Below are positions 43,425 through 54,330 of a stretch of DNA of 64,000 bases, piece after piece; the first letter of the stretch is position 1, and the number at the start of each line of letters is the position of its first letter. Position numbers and translations under genes: made by a program. The stretch is from Pomphorhynchus laevis (Eukaryota; Acanthocephala; Palaeacanthocephala; Echinorhynchida; Pomphorhynchidae). Location of the stretch: positions 186,001-250,000 of the forward strand of contig WNNJ02002338.1 of NCBI GenBank assembly GCA_012934845.2, written 5' to 3'. A model generated the notes under the pieces. That model saw only the letters and a program-made list of their open reading frames with translations, was not told the origin of the DNA and searched no databases.

Positions 43425-43429
43425 CATTG
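43425..43429. repeat. Target-site duplication CATTG, left copy
   Basis: CATTG immediately precedes the left LTR and is repeated immediately after the right LTR at 47,379-47,383. A 5-bp duplication is usual for Ty3/Gypsy integrases. Confidence 0.9.
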
Positions 43430-43512
43430 TGTACCGAGTAATTTAAGCAGAGAAGAATAGGCTTTATTCTAATACATCTAGAATAACAAGTCAAAAGGTA
43501 AGTACCATTACA
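43430..43512 (-). repeat. 83-bp LTR (3' LTR of the element)
   Basis: Begins TGTACCGAG and ends ATTACA on the + strand; on the element strand it begins TGTAAT and ends GGTACA. A purine-rich GGGGAGAA run lies next to it inside the element, fitting a polypurine tract. It is about 95% identical to 47,296-47,378. Confidence 0.9.
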
Positions 43513-46500
43513 TTCTCCCCACGACATAATCATTTAAGTACGCAGGACTTCTTCGATTTCTTTGAGTTCGTAGTTCCCCATTTTCAGAACGATTGAAGTA
43601 TCTCGTAGGGTAGTTGCTCTGGCACGTATTATCAGTATTTAAGAGAAATGATTCATCCTGTCTGGATAGTTCGTTTTCCTCGTTGTGATTGACCGTCTCA
43701 TCGATATACTTCGTTGCATCCAAGTTTTCAGGGTTGACAGTGATTTCATCAGAACGCTTATCTGAACGTGAATGAGAATTGCTATTTACTGTTGAATGGT
43801 CATTTATTGATGCCTGATCACACATTTTATCGCCATCGTATAAATTCAAAGTTTCAAGGTCAAAGGGAATGTCTCCATCGGACGAGTTGATATTAAGGTT
43901 TTCGTCGACTCTGGGATACGGGGATAAATGTCGAGTTGATATATATCTCCCTCCCGTTTTGTAACTTCACGAGAGCAAAATTGGGATTGACGTACACAAT
44001 TTCAGCTTTTTCCACAGGGTTCTCGTATTTGTTCGTTTTATTAAAGCGTCTTATTAAGACTGGGCCAGGGTTTGATAACCAAGACGGAAGATCATGACCA
44101 TTTATAGAGCGTCGGCTGAATGTAAAGAGTCGTTCATGTGGTGTGTGGTTCGTGGCAGTACACAGAAGTGATCGAATAGCGTTGAGACATTGTGGTAATA
44201 CACTTTGCCACTCATCTGTTTTCTTTCCGAGGTCATGTAAACGCAATGATATTGCCTTCCATAGTACACCATTAAGGCGCTCGACTTGACCATTGCCAGC
44301 AGGGTTGTATGAACTTGAATGAGTAATCGCCACCCCGTGATGAGAGAGGAATGACTGGATTTCCTTAGAGGTAAAAGCCGTACCGTGATCAGAATGGATT
44401 GAAGCAGGTGAACCGAAAATTGAAAAGATCTGGGTTAAACAGTCTATGACAGTGTGTGTAGTCATATCAGAACATGGAAAGGCAAAGGGGAATCTGCTAT
44501 ACTCGTCAATGACGGTTAACAAATACCTTTTATTGTTCTTTGTAGGAATTGGGCCCTTAAAATCCATAGACAAGCGTTCAAATGACATACTTGATTTTAT
44601 GAGTTTAGCCTCAGGTGGACGAAAAAATCTTGGTTTCAATATAGCGCAGCTTTTGCACTCGCTTGAAATATTCCTAACATCCGAGAGGGAAAATGGGAGG
44701 TTCCGTTTTTGCACGAAATGCCAAAGGCGAGTAATTCCCGGGTGGCATAATTGACTATGGACTTTACGAAGATGCTGAAGATCATGATTGGTGAATGAGA
44801 CAGAGTTGCAGAACGCGTCGCGAGAAAGAGCGTCAGCGGCATGATTGAGCTTCCCAGCTCGGTACTGGATATCAAATTTAAATTGGGACAACTCCAAACG
44901 CCATCTTAATATCTTGTCGTTCTTTATTTTGTTGTTGTGAGCACTGAACATGTATGAAACAGAACGCTGATCCGTAATAATCTTGAATGGTTGGATGTAC
45001 AAATAGTGTCTCCAGTATCTTAACGCTTCAACAATAGCCAGCGCTTCCTTTTCAATGGCGGTGAATCGTTTCGCGTTTTTGTCGAGGGATCTTGAAAAGA
45101 AGGCGACAGGCTTACTATTTTGAGACAAACAAGCTCCAATCGATCGCTCACTTGCGTCTGTCTCTATCGTGAATGGCAATTCAAAGTCGATGGTTGACAA
45201 AGTGGCTTCAGCTATACGTTCCTTCAAAGTATGGAAAGCTTTCAGTGCAGAATGAGATAATGGGAAAGACTGAGAATCAATTAGAGGACGAATCAACTTT
45301 GAGAAATCTTTAATCCAGGAACTGTAGTAGGCGAACAAACCAACAATACGCTTTAAGGATGCTGCGTTCTTGGGTTCCTCAAGGGAAGTAACTGAAATCA
45401 CTCGATTGGGGTCAGGGGACATTTTTCCTTTAGAAATTTGGTAACCAAGTATTCGTATACACGAAGACGCGAACACACACTTTGAATTGTTCAAGGTTAT
45501 ATTGTATTTTGTGGCTACGTTTAGAAAACGCTTCAGGTTACTGTCATGTTGCTCTTTACTTCTTCCGCCGATCACGACATCATCCAGATAAGCGTAGGTG
45601 TCTGTCAACTTCTCTCTATTAATTATCCCATTGATAACTCGTTGAAAAGCAGGAACGGCGTTTGTGAGACCGAATGGTAGACGATTGAAGTGATATAAGG
45701 ATCCATTCGCCTCGAAAGCAGTATAATGACGCTCGTCACTGCGCAGCAAAATCTGATGGTAAGCTGATTTAAGATCGAGACAACTGTAAAAGGAATATGG
45801 AGCTAATTTGTTGATAAAATCATCAATTCGTGGAAGTGGGAAGGCGTCGAGCTGAGTAAATTTATTGACAGTTTCCGAATAGTCAACAACCATCCGTCTC
45901 TTTTGGTTCTGATTGACAATGAGTACTTGAGCGCGCCAGGGCGATTGACTTGGTTCGATAATTTCGTCGGATAATAGTTGTTTGATTTGGCTGTCAATGA
46001 ACTTTTCATCGTACGGATTTCTTCTACGAGATTTTGTTGCGATAGGATGGATGGATTCGTCCAGAAATTTGAATAGCTGAGGAGATTCAACTGTCAAAGC
46101 TTCTGTAGCTCCAATTGTAAAACAAGGCTCGGAACCGTTGAATTTCATAAGTAACGAAGTGTGTCTTGAAAGGAATGGCCGGCCAAGTATAACATCCGAA
46201 CATAAAGACGACAAAATATGGAATTTTATATTCTTGTAAGGTCTGCCATCAGCTGATATATCCGCTACCACGAATTGTCGTAATTTAGTCGAGAATGCGG
46301 TGTTCGCCATAGACACACGTATAGTTGAGGGGTTCGATGTCAGTTTGCACAAAGTGGAAATATCAGGTCTTATCAAATTGAGTGCACTATCTGTATCAAT
46401 CAACGCATTTAACGAAACCCCTTTTATACAAATTTGAATTGTTGGTAGCGTCGCGGCAGAATCTTGAAAGAAAGAAGTACTACCTAGCACGGAATGGACA

Positions 46501-46568
46501 CCTGTTGAAATTTGTCGTTTGGATTTACACACCCGTGCGAATAAACCAACTTCCCGCAAGTACGACAA
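43508..46568 (-). mobile_element. pol region of the Gypsy element (PR-RT-RH-IN)
   Basis: Protease-like segment near its start (LIDTDSALNLIRP; a D-T/S-G-type site with alanine at the third position). RT with LKSAYHQILL, LPFGLTNAVPAFQRV and YAYLDDVVIGG. RNase H with TIETDASERSIGACL and ALAIVEALRYWRHYL. The integrase has an H-H-C-C-type zinc region (HSQLCHPGITRLWH, CKSCAILKPRF) and a core with D-D-E landmarks (MDFKGPI, IHSDHGTAFTS, NPAGNGQVERLNG). A basic tail closes the region. The order protease, RT, RNase H, integrase defines Ty3/Gypsy. Treated as a fossil; no reconstruction is offered. Confidence 0.9.
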
Positions 46569-47272
46569 GTGATATTCTTAGCAGGACATCGATCTCGTTT
46601 GTGAATTGTATCTCCACAAAAGTAGCATTTGCGACGTTCTACCGAGTTACATTGTATTTGACAAGGAAGTTCTTCTTGTATATTTTCATGTAGTTCATTT
46701 ATGGTCATCGATTCACAACCCATATTTAAGTTTGATAGTTCTGTGAAATGGCTTGCTTGAGTATGCGCGTCTTCCAAAGTTCGTGCAAGCTCGTACGCCT
46801 TGGCTTTATTGTGTACCGCAGCTTCAAGCAGGCGTTGCCGAATTATCGGTGAGTTGATTCCTGCGACGAACGTGTCGCGTAAAAATAAATCTCGATGATT
46901 TTGAGCTGTTACAGCCTCCATTGGACATTCACGACCCAGAGATTCGATATGCCTTATGAATTGATCGATTGTTTGGTTGGACGATTGGCGCTGATTACGC
47001 AATTGATGTCGCAGAAACAAATCCGTTTTCGATTTGACGTACGTAGTAGATAACGTCGATAACGCGTCTTCGTAGGTTTCCGTTTCTCGAAAAAGGTCGT
47101 AAACCTCCGCTGAAACCAGGTTCGTTAAAATGTGAAATTTGTCACTATCGGACGGTGACTCCAAGGACGAAATGAATGTCTTGAAACGTATGAGCCAATG
47201 TCTCCAGGTGCGCTCGGCATTCGTGTCATCAGGATGCAATTCCAAGATGTTTGGCTTCAAGATCTTGTCCAT
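46484..47272 (-). mobile_element. gag region of the Gypsy element
   Basis: About 262 codons. A helical capsid-like part (WLIRFKTFISSL, TTYVKSKTDLFLRHQLRNQR, FIRHIESLGREC) is followed by two zinc knuckles: C-x2-C-x4-H-x4-C (CYFCGDTIHKRDRC) and a second C-x2-C cluster. It overlaps pol by 85 bp in another frame, consistent with frameshift expression. Gag would form the particle and package element RNA. Confidence 0.85.
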
Positions 47273-47281
47273 GGTAACAGT

Positions 47282-47294
47282 GTATTAGAATAAA
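47282..47294 (-). promoter_or_regulatory. Candidate self-priming primer-binding site of the Gypsy element
   Basis: One base inside the 5' LTR, the element strand reads TTTATTCTAATAC. The LTR itself contains GTATTAGAATAAA (complement at + 47,330-47,342), a perfect 13-nt match. No TGG-initial tRNA-type site is seen. In Tf1/sushi-type Gypsy elements the transcript's own 5' end primes cDNA synthesis by such pairing; that this element did the same is inference. Confidence 0.55.
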
Positions 47295-47295
47295 T

Positions 47296-47378
47296 TGTAC
47301 CGAGTAAATTCAAGCAGAGAAGAATAGGCTTTATTCTAATACATCTAGAATAACAAGTCAAAGGTAAGTATCATTACA
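47296..47378 (-). repeat. 83-bp LTR (5' LTR of the element)
   Basis: Partner of 43,430-43,512 with the same TG...CA ends and length; followed by CATTG (47,379-47,383), the right copy of the target duplication. An LTR of 83 bp is at the very short end for Ty3/Gypsy. Confidence 0.9.
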
Positions 47379-47383
47379 CATTG

Positions 47384-47460
47384 ATATTTTTTTAACCCTG
47401 TACCCAGCCTGTACGAGCTCTACGCTCTTTTGCTGCTGTTGTATTTAATACTAATGAGTA
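47384..47460 (+). mobile_element. Remainder of the CR1-E 3' UTR
   Basis: Sequence directly after the right CATTG continues the CR1-E 3' UTR: T-run, GTACCCAGCCTGTACGAGC and a hairpin-like GAGC-TCTAC-GCTC, then a weak tail. It corresponds in position to the hairpin-containing 3' UTRs of the other CR1 copies. Confidence 0.6.
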
Positions 47461-47469
47461 ACTAACAAA

Positions 47470-50455
47470 CATAACAAACATCTTACAATCCTTCGAATCT
47501 TTTAATCCATCAATAACTAAGAATCACTGTGCTCAGTATCAACGCTCTGAAATCGACGCTACATGCCTAGAGGAGTACCTTCTTCGCTATCAAAATGCTG
47601 CAACTGCAACACGAGTGCAGCCAAATGTATTCGCTGTAAATGTGCGCGCAATTCGAAACCTTGCACAACGTGCTCTGCTCCTAACTGCTCCAGGAAAAAC
47701 CCGGTGCTGTCCACACACGCGTCTACCAATGTCCAACATACATCGCACTTACGTGCTACACCTGAAACTCAAAACGTTGGAACAAAAAGTCCGCAGAACA
47801 TTCTTCAGACAGAATTTGAGCCTATAACTGCAACCATCTCGCAACTCCAATCTTCATCAGATACTCTCTCGGTGGAGTCGATATTGCATGAAATTATTCT
47901 ATGGAAACCAAACCTGTTTAGACTACCAAGATGCATCGGATCTAAGCGATTTATCTCAGAGCTTGCACGGATATATGAATTAGCATCCACAAACGATTGC
48001 TCGCTTTCACTCGCGGTTGTCATCAGTCAGTTAATCCTCCAGCGCCCTGCTAAAGCGAACCCTAAGCAACTAAAACAAATTCTCGATCGCAGACTTGATT
48101 GTTGGACAAGCGGAGATATGCAAACGCTGCTCAACGAAGCTCGTTTTCTCCAGTCTCAGTCTTCCCACAAGCTATATGATCCTCTAAATAATGATATTCT
48201 GAAAACTGTTCAGAAACTTGTTCTTGGGGGGAAGATTACAGCTGCTGTCAAATTACTTGAATCAAATGATGGTAGAGGGCATCCTCTTCGAATAGACGAA
48301 ATAATAGAAGGCCAAACAGTGAGACAAATTCTTATTGATAAGCATCCGATGGCTTCAGCGAAGTCTGATGACGCCATTCTGCGCAGGCCTATCGATGACA
48401 TTCCTGAGTTTCACCCAGTTGCATTTGATTCTATTGACTTTGAACTAATCGTTGTAAACTCTAAGAAAGTAAAGGGAGGAGCGGGGCCGTCCGGATTAGA
48501 TGCAAGAGCATGACATCGAATGTTGGTTGACTTTGGGGCAGAATCGAAACGTCTAGCTGAATCACTTGCATCTTTCGCTCGACAATTAGCATTAAATCCA
48601 ATCTCACAGGAGTCAATGACAGCCTTCACCGCTAGTCGCCTTATTCCTCTTAGCAAAACTCCTGGCGTACGTCCTATAGGAATAGGAGATGTTTCCAGAC
48701 GCATTATATCTAAATCAATATTGAAAATAATATCACCCCAACTGCAAACAATATGCGGGAACGTCCAATTCTGCGCCTCGCAGCGTGCTGGCACCGAATG
48801 TGTTATTTACGGTATTCGTGACTCGTTGAAGAGAAATTCCTACATTCGTGCTACTCACAATAGATGCTGACAACGCATTCAACAGAGTGAATAGAATGAC
48901 CGCTCTCTCAAACATGCCAAATATCTGTCCAGCATTGAACACAGTCCTTTCTAACCTATACAGAAAGCCGACACTGCTAACAATTGACAGTGAATTCTAT
49001 CTGCTGAAGGATTTACACAGGGCGACGTCTTTTCGATGGCAGCATTTGCCTCTGCAACAATTCCGTTACTACTCCGTATCAAAAGAACTTGCCCAAACAT
49101 TAAACAGTTATGGTACGCAGACGACGGCAACCTCATAGGTTCCCCACAAGATGTCATTGAAGCATTTAAGTTGCTTCAATCCTTCGGCCCCTCATATGGC
49201 GTACACATGAATCCGAAAAATGCAAGGTATATTCCAACGGGAACGACATCTCGACTTTCCAATCGTTACTTGATAACGCTGGAGTTTCCATCGTTGAGGA
49301 TGGCCTATCCGTTCTTGAAGTACCAATCGGATCCGCCGAATACATAGAGACGTTTATACGATCATCAGTTTCCTCCCTTTGCACATTAGTGTCACAGTTG
49401 AAGAAAGTAGGAGAGTTAGACACTCAGGTTGCATACGTGTGCTTAATTAAGTCTATTCAGCATAAATAGACAACTCAACGATGCTATGAGTGCCCCTCTG
49501 CGTGGTTCGCACCTCTGACACTGAAACTAAAGTCTACAATATCACATCTTTTTGACATTGATATTTCTCAAGACGATATCTTATGGCGCACATGCCAGTT
49601 GAGTTTTCGCAACGGCGGTTTATGCATTAGAGATCCGTCCACGTTACCAAGCAACGAATATCGATCATCGACCTCAGTGTGTGAGCCAAGCATACAAGGA
49701 TATATTGGCTCGGTACTTAATTCTATGCAGGAGACAATTATTAAAAATCTACGGGCAGCAAAAGCCTCTAGTGAAAAGCTTGACCAAGAAGATATTTTGA
49801 GCAATGCGAGTGGAATTCTGTGTACCGCAATTGAGCATGCTTCAACAACAGGGGCTTCGTCATGGATATCCGGATATCCTACATTCGATCGAGCAACTCG
49901 ATCAAGTAACATCGAGTTTTGTGATTCTATTTCTTCTCGATACGGAATTACGCCTAAATCCGCACCAACTCAATGTAAATATAGGCAGATTAATACAGTT
50001 GCCCATGCTCTCTCATGCCCATTCGGTGATCTTCCGTCGATGCGACACGATGCCGTGCGCGATTTTATTGCCCATCAGCTAACAGAAACATCGTATAACG
50101 TACAAGTCGAGCCGCTGCTTACACCAGTCCCGCCAAACTTTGACTTTAGAAACGGCTCAACGACAAAAGACCGTGATGCTAGGCTCGACATTGCATGCTC
50201 AGGGTTGTTTGGTGATAGGAGTGAGCGAACTTTCTTCGACATTTGCGTGTTTAACGCTTTCGCTCAGTCCAACTCCTCCAAGACACCAGAGTCCTGCTAT
50301 AAGTACCACCAACAGCGAAAGCGCAGTAAATATCTCGAAAGAATAACAGAGTTCGAGCGGGGGTCTCTTGTACCCGCCGTCTTCTCATTCTCAGGTGGAA
50401 GCGGTGACAATGCCACACAACTTTTAAGACGGATTGCATCTAAATTGGCAAAAGC
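47470..50455 (+). mobile_element. CXC-RLE LINE copy J, 3' truncated
   Basis: ATG 47,563 gives MPRGVPSSLSK and an intact CXC cluster (CCNC, CIRCKC, C-x2-C, C). The first frame runs 317 codons to a TGA at 48,511-48,513, just after GAGPSGLDARA. RT pieces follow in several frames (PGVRPIGIGDVSRRI, LTIDADNAFNRVN, LWYADDGNLIG near 49,110). The C-terminal 303-codon frame (49,599-50,510) carries SSWISGYP, a degraded knuckle in which the second cysteine of C-x-C-G is lost (CKYRQINTVAHALSC), and an intact nuclease (ARLDIACSGLFG, RTFFDICVFN, KYLERI). The protein is cut at ~50,455, where an inverted RT fragment begins. Confidence 0.8.
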
Positions 50456-50461
50456 CTATTT

Positions 50462-50665
50462 CGCAATTGGCAAAATCGATCCCTGGAGTGAACGAAAAGC
50501 CGACATTTAGATTCGTTTACATAGTAGCCATAATTTGGCCCTATTTCTCGGATTACCTGCCACACCTTTTTAAAATGGTCGATTGAACCCAAACAGTGAC
50601 CATCATCCGCATACCATCGATAGATCACTCCGGGAACTGCATCCTTGACAGCCTGTAGTCCTTGT
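50462..50665 (-). mobile_element. CXC-RLE fragment K, RT catalytic region only
   Basis: A ~200-bp minus-strand piece reading VIYRWYADDGHCLGSIDHF, then VIREIGPNYGYYVNESKCRL. It is most similar to the corresponding part of copy M. Having neither 5' nor 3' end, it is not a normal 5'-truncated insertion; it may be a fragment captured during repair at the end of copy J. Confidence 0.75.
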
Positions 50666-50840
50666 ATGTTATTTTATTGTGTATATTAATATCTCAAATG
50701 TATGTTATTTTATTGTAAATAGTTGTCAGCAGCTTAGAATTTCAAACAGTCATCTGAAACGCAGTCCTTGTAAATAGTTATTTGTTAGCAGCTTAGAATT
50801 TCAGACGTTATTATTTATTTATTTTTTTTTGAAGAAAAAT
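50666..50840. repeat. Short direct repeats next to copy L
   Basis: TGTATGTTATTTTATTGT appears twice (~50,666 and ~50,699) and AGCAGCTTAGAATTTCA twice (~50,730 and ~50,788), giving two overlapping tandem-like units. No coding potential. Probably degraded UTR sequence. Confidence 0.6.
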
Positions 50841-53800
50841 TTATATTTTTGTAAAACATACAAGAATGTGACCAAAAGTAAAGAATTCAAAAATCCAATC
50901 ATAAGCTAAGTTATTTCTCTTTAATTCGAATCTTCCGGCTTTCGTGACATCTCTTCTGTTGATCGAAAATGATCGTGAATAGGTTTTCCATGTGTAGAGC
51001 GTGGCACTCTTAAACAGGCAGATGCAGCACGAGCTAAGGCATATGAAATTTTCGCTCGTATATTTTTTTATTTGAGGATATGGGAGTTCGCGTTTTGAGC
51101 TTAATTTTGACGCTATTTGCTTCATTATCCGATTAGATTCCTGACTTGATCCTCCTAAAGACGAAAAAATTAACGGACTGAAATGCGCCTGTTCTAAACT
51201 TAAAATTCGCTCTCCATACTTCGAAATTTTCCATTTTTCATGGTATTCAAAGTCAGCCTTACACTCAGTTCGGGAGTTAGAGGGAGCATGTACATTAAAT
51301 ATTGCGATATCCAAAAATGTCCGCTCAATCCGGCTTCCGAATAGTCCACTACATACAACATCCAGACGCGTTTCTTTCGATATGCTTGTGCTATTGTTGT
51401 TAAAACGATAATCAGATGGAACGGGTGCTAATACTGGTTCAACCTCCACGCCACTGCATATCCCGCTTAAGAGATGAGAAAATATATCCCTTACTTCATT
51501 ATGCCTGATAGATGGTAGCGCTCCGGTCTTGCACGAAAATGCATGATTGATAGTCATTTCTGAAGAACATATGCATTTTTTATTTTCTAATGCTCGCAAA
51601 GACCATCCATAGCGACCTGCTAATGCATCGCTAAACTCATTGTTTGTAAGCCGAAACCCCTCGTGACGTAGAGGTAGGGAAGATAGCCACGATGAAGCTC
51701 CCTTGTAACTAGCATGTGCCAATATCTTAAAGTAATCCGATGGTAGAGATTTTAGTATTAATTCTTTCCTCGATTTGGCTACATTTAATCTCATGTATGA
51801 AATATTTCTAGCTGTTTGAGTTTGAACATCCCTCAGGTTTTCTCCCGTATATCCGTCTCGATAGGTTTCGTACATTCTACGAGAATAATCGTACTCCAAG
51901 TCAGCGATGTATTCCGGATCAACTAACCAAATGCCCCCTAACTTGAACGGTAGAGTTAATAATTCTTTATGTGCTTGTTCAATTTTCGCTTGTGTGATTA
52001 ACTCAATAAAACCGCTATACAATAGGTTTTTAAGACATCTAGTGACATCCGTGCACATTGGTACTGTTCTGTAAGTATATATCCATTACCATTGCACAGA
52101 GTGTATTAACCCGGAATAAGCAGTTTGTCGATCAATTTTACTAACTGTAACTAATCTTTCAAGTGTGGATGCCCAGGATGTTACCCTGGTTTTTATAATA
52201 TCCAAAACATCAGCTTCTGTTCCAATGGGAGTTCCGAGTACTTCGATAGCACGCTCACTTATTTTACAGCCAGAGAAGTTGCTAGTGTCGAATTCATGTT
52301 CCTTGTGTATTAGCAGCTGTGTCTTTAGTGGATTAACGTAATATCCAAATTTTGGGCCTATTGTTTTTAGTATTTCCCAGGCTGTAGATAAATCATCGCT
52401 AGGACCGACAAAGTTTGCATTGTCTGCGTACCATCGTTGAATCACGGATGGTAAACATTTTTGAATATGAAGGATGAGTGGTAGAGTCGAAACGGCAAAT
52501 GCAGCCATGGCCAAAGGGTCACCTTGAGTGAAACCCTCTTTTGAAAATATCGGATCACTACCAGTAAACATTGTTGATGATTTTATGTATAAGTTCACTA
52601 GTATTGTTTCAATAGACGGACAAATGAATGTTATGTTTGCTAATGTTAGACGTCGATTTACGGAATTAAAAGCGTTTGTTGCATCCACGGCCAGTAAACC
52701 AAAGTCAACCCGAGAGTGAAAGGAATCTGATAAGGAATGAAGAGCGAATTCTATTCCGCTTCTCTGTGATGCGCACAATTGCACAGTTCCCATTACATCC
52801 TGAATATGTCCTCTAATTTTTCCTAAAACGACTTTGCTAATTATCCGTCGTTCCACTTGTCCCACGCCAATTGGTCGTATACCTGCAGTCTTTTTTAAAG
52901 CTATAAGTCTACTCGCTACAAACGCACGCAAACTGTTAGGATGGATATGCTCTGAAGCTAATCGTATTGCAAATTCCGCTAGTGATGTTGCCAACTTCTT
53001 AGATTGGATACCGAATCCAGTTAACATTCTCTTCCACATTATTGCATTTAAGCCTGAAGGTCCAGCGCCACCTTGTGTTCTCCTTGCTGCTGCTATGATT
53101 TCGTCTGCATCTATAGAATAAAATATGACTGGATGATGACTAGTTACTCCCTCAACAAAATCCGATAGAATAGCACTCTGATCTATTTTAGCAGGGTAAG
53201 GGTGTAATTCTGCTAGCTTTTCTATTACAGTATTTGTACCAACTTTCGAATCGGGAGAAATAACGGGTGAATCGTCTTTAAATTCTAGAAGTCTGGTTGC
53301 TGAAGCTACACATCCATTCTCCATTAGCCGAATGTAGTTTTTATGCCAATCAATCTTCTTTGTTTTCACATTGCAATGGGATGTTGTCTGCAACATCAAT
53401 GCTTCTTCATATACACTTATAAAGTCTTCCGCTTTCCAACTCTTTAAACGACGTTCAATGGTCTTTCTAGTGTAAGAGATCTTACGCGTTGGGATTTTTT
53501 GAAGGATACACTGTGAGAAAACCGTTGCTTTCATCAATGAGATTTGGCCATCATCTTTGTCATTTGCTATTAAATTGTAATAAGAAGAAAGAATATCTAT
53601 AAATTCGTTACTCGCCGTACATATAGGAAGTTGCATGAGGTTGGGGCGCCAATTACATACCTTATAATATATGTATTCAATAGAAATACTGGGTGTCGTT
53701 ATATTACTTACTGCCCTTGCCCGTGCTGTTGCATCGTTGTTTCGAAATGTAGATAAGGAATCTATTGAATCTATGCATGAAATACAACTCCGGCTGATTT

Positions 53801-54330
53801 TGTTCGTAATCAATTGACTAGTATCCTTACGAACTTGGTCGTTTATATGCTAGTCGGATCTGTTTGTGTAGAATTTCGACATTGGATAGAATTCACATTG
53901 ATATACTCCGAATTGGGGAATATATTTTTAATTCGATTACGACAGCCTGGTGCTCTGCAATTCACACACGGGCTTGATTTTTTCGCACATCGACACCCAC
54001 GACAAATGGCCGCTGCGCCGTTGCAATTACAACATCGTATTTCATCTGTTGGTTTTCCGCGAACCATTCTGCGTACTCCGGGATGTACCCTGGACGTACG
54101 ACTTTGAAATTGTATGTGTGTTAAAGTTGTGTGTTTAATCACTTGAGATAGTTGTGTTCGATTGTATGTTTATTGTATTTACTTCAGATTGTAAGTAATT
54201 GTATTTACTTTAGATTATATGTTATTTATTGTAAGTAGTTAATAGGTATCAAGATAGTTTAAATGTATAGAACTTAATATAACCAAATATAAGACAAATT
54301 AACGTTATTATTTATTATAATAATCAAATA
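50841..54330 (-). mobile_element. CXC-RLE LINE copy L, full length
   Basis: Complete on the minus strand with 5' UTR 54,330-54,068 (TTGTAAGTAGTT on + at 54,229-54,240; the 17-nt word shared with copy I at 54,088-54,104) and ORF from ATG 54,067. Frames: 54,067-53,843 (CXC), 53,813-52,086 (N-terminal region and RT), 52,058-~50,920 (linker, knuckle, nuclease). The 3' UTR lacks the GGCCCATTT motif and ends TGTATGTTTTAC..., like fragment Q. Confidence 0.85.
50920..54067 (-). pseudogene. CXC-RT-RLE protein of copy L (a few frameshifts)
   Basis: The start MVRGKPTDEIR is followed by CCNCNGAAAICRGCRCAKK ... C-x2-C-x4-C. The RT lies within a 575-codon frame: GGAGPSGLNAIMWKRML, LIALKKTAGIRPIGVGQ, LAVDATNAFNSVN, GFTQGDPLAMAAFA, RWYADNANFVG. 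The last box has aspartate-asparagine where the catalytic pair D-D is expected, so this copy's RT is likely dead by substitution. Knuckle: CICSSEMTINHAFSCKTG; nuclease: TRLDVVCSGLFG, RTFLDIAIFN, KYGERI. Frame changes occur near 53,830, 52,070 and 51,060. The true C-terminus is probably SACLRVPRSTHGKPIHDHF and a stop near 50,920. Confidence 0.8.

Larger units (their letters stand above)
43430..47378 (-). mobile_element. Ty3/Gypsy LTR retrotransposon, nearly whole (fossil)
   Basis: A 3.95-kb element on the minus strand, bounded by two 83-bp LTRs with TG...CA ends and a CATTG target duplication. Internal parts in order: gag (~47,272-46,484), then pol with protease, RT, RNase H, integrase and a basic tail (~46,568-43,508). 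gag and pol overlap in different frames, as in family members that use programmed frameshifting. The LTRs differ by about four small changes over 83 bp, so the insertion is not brand new but clearly younger than the surrounding Gypsy debris. It looks nearly whole, with roughly one break. It inserted into the 3' UTR of CR1-E. Both its length and its LTRs are short for the family. Confidence 0.9.
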
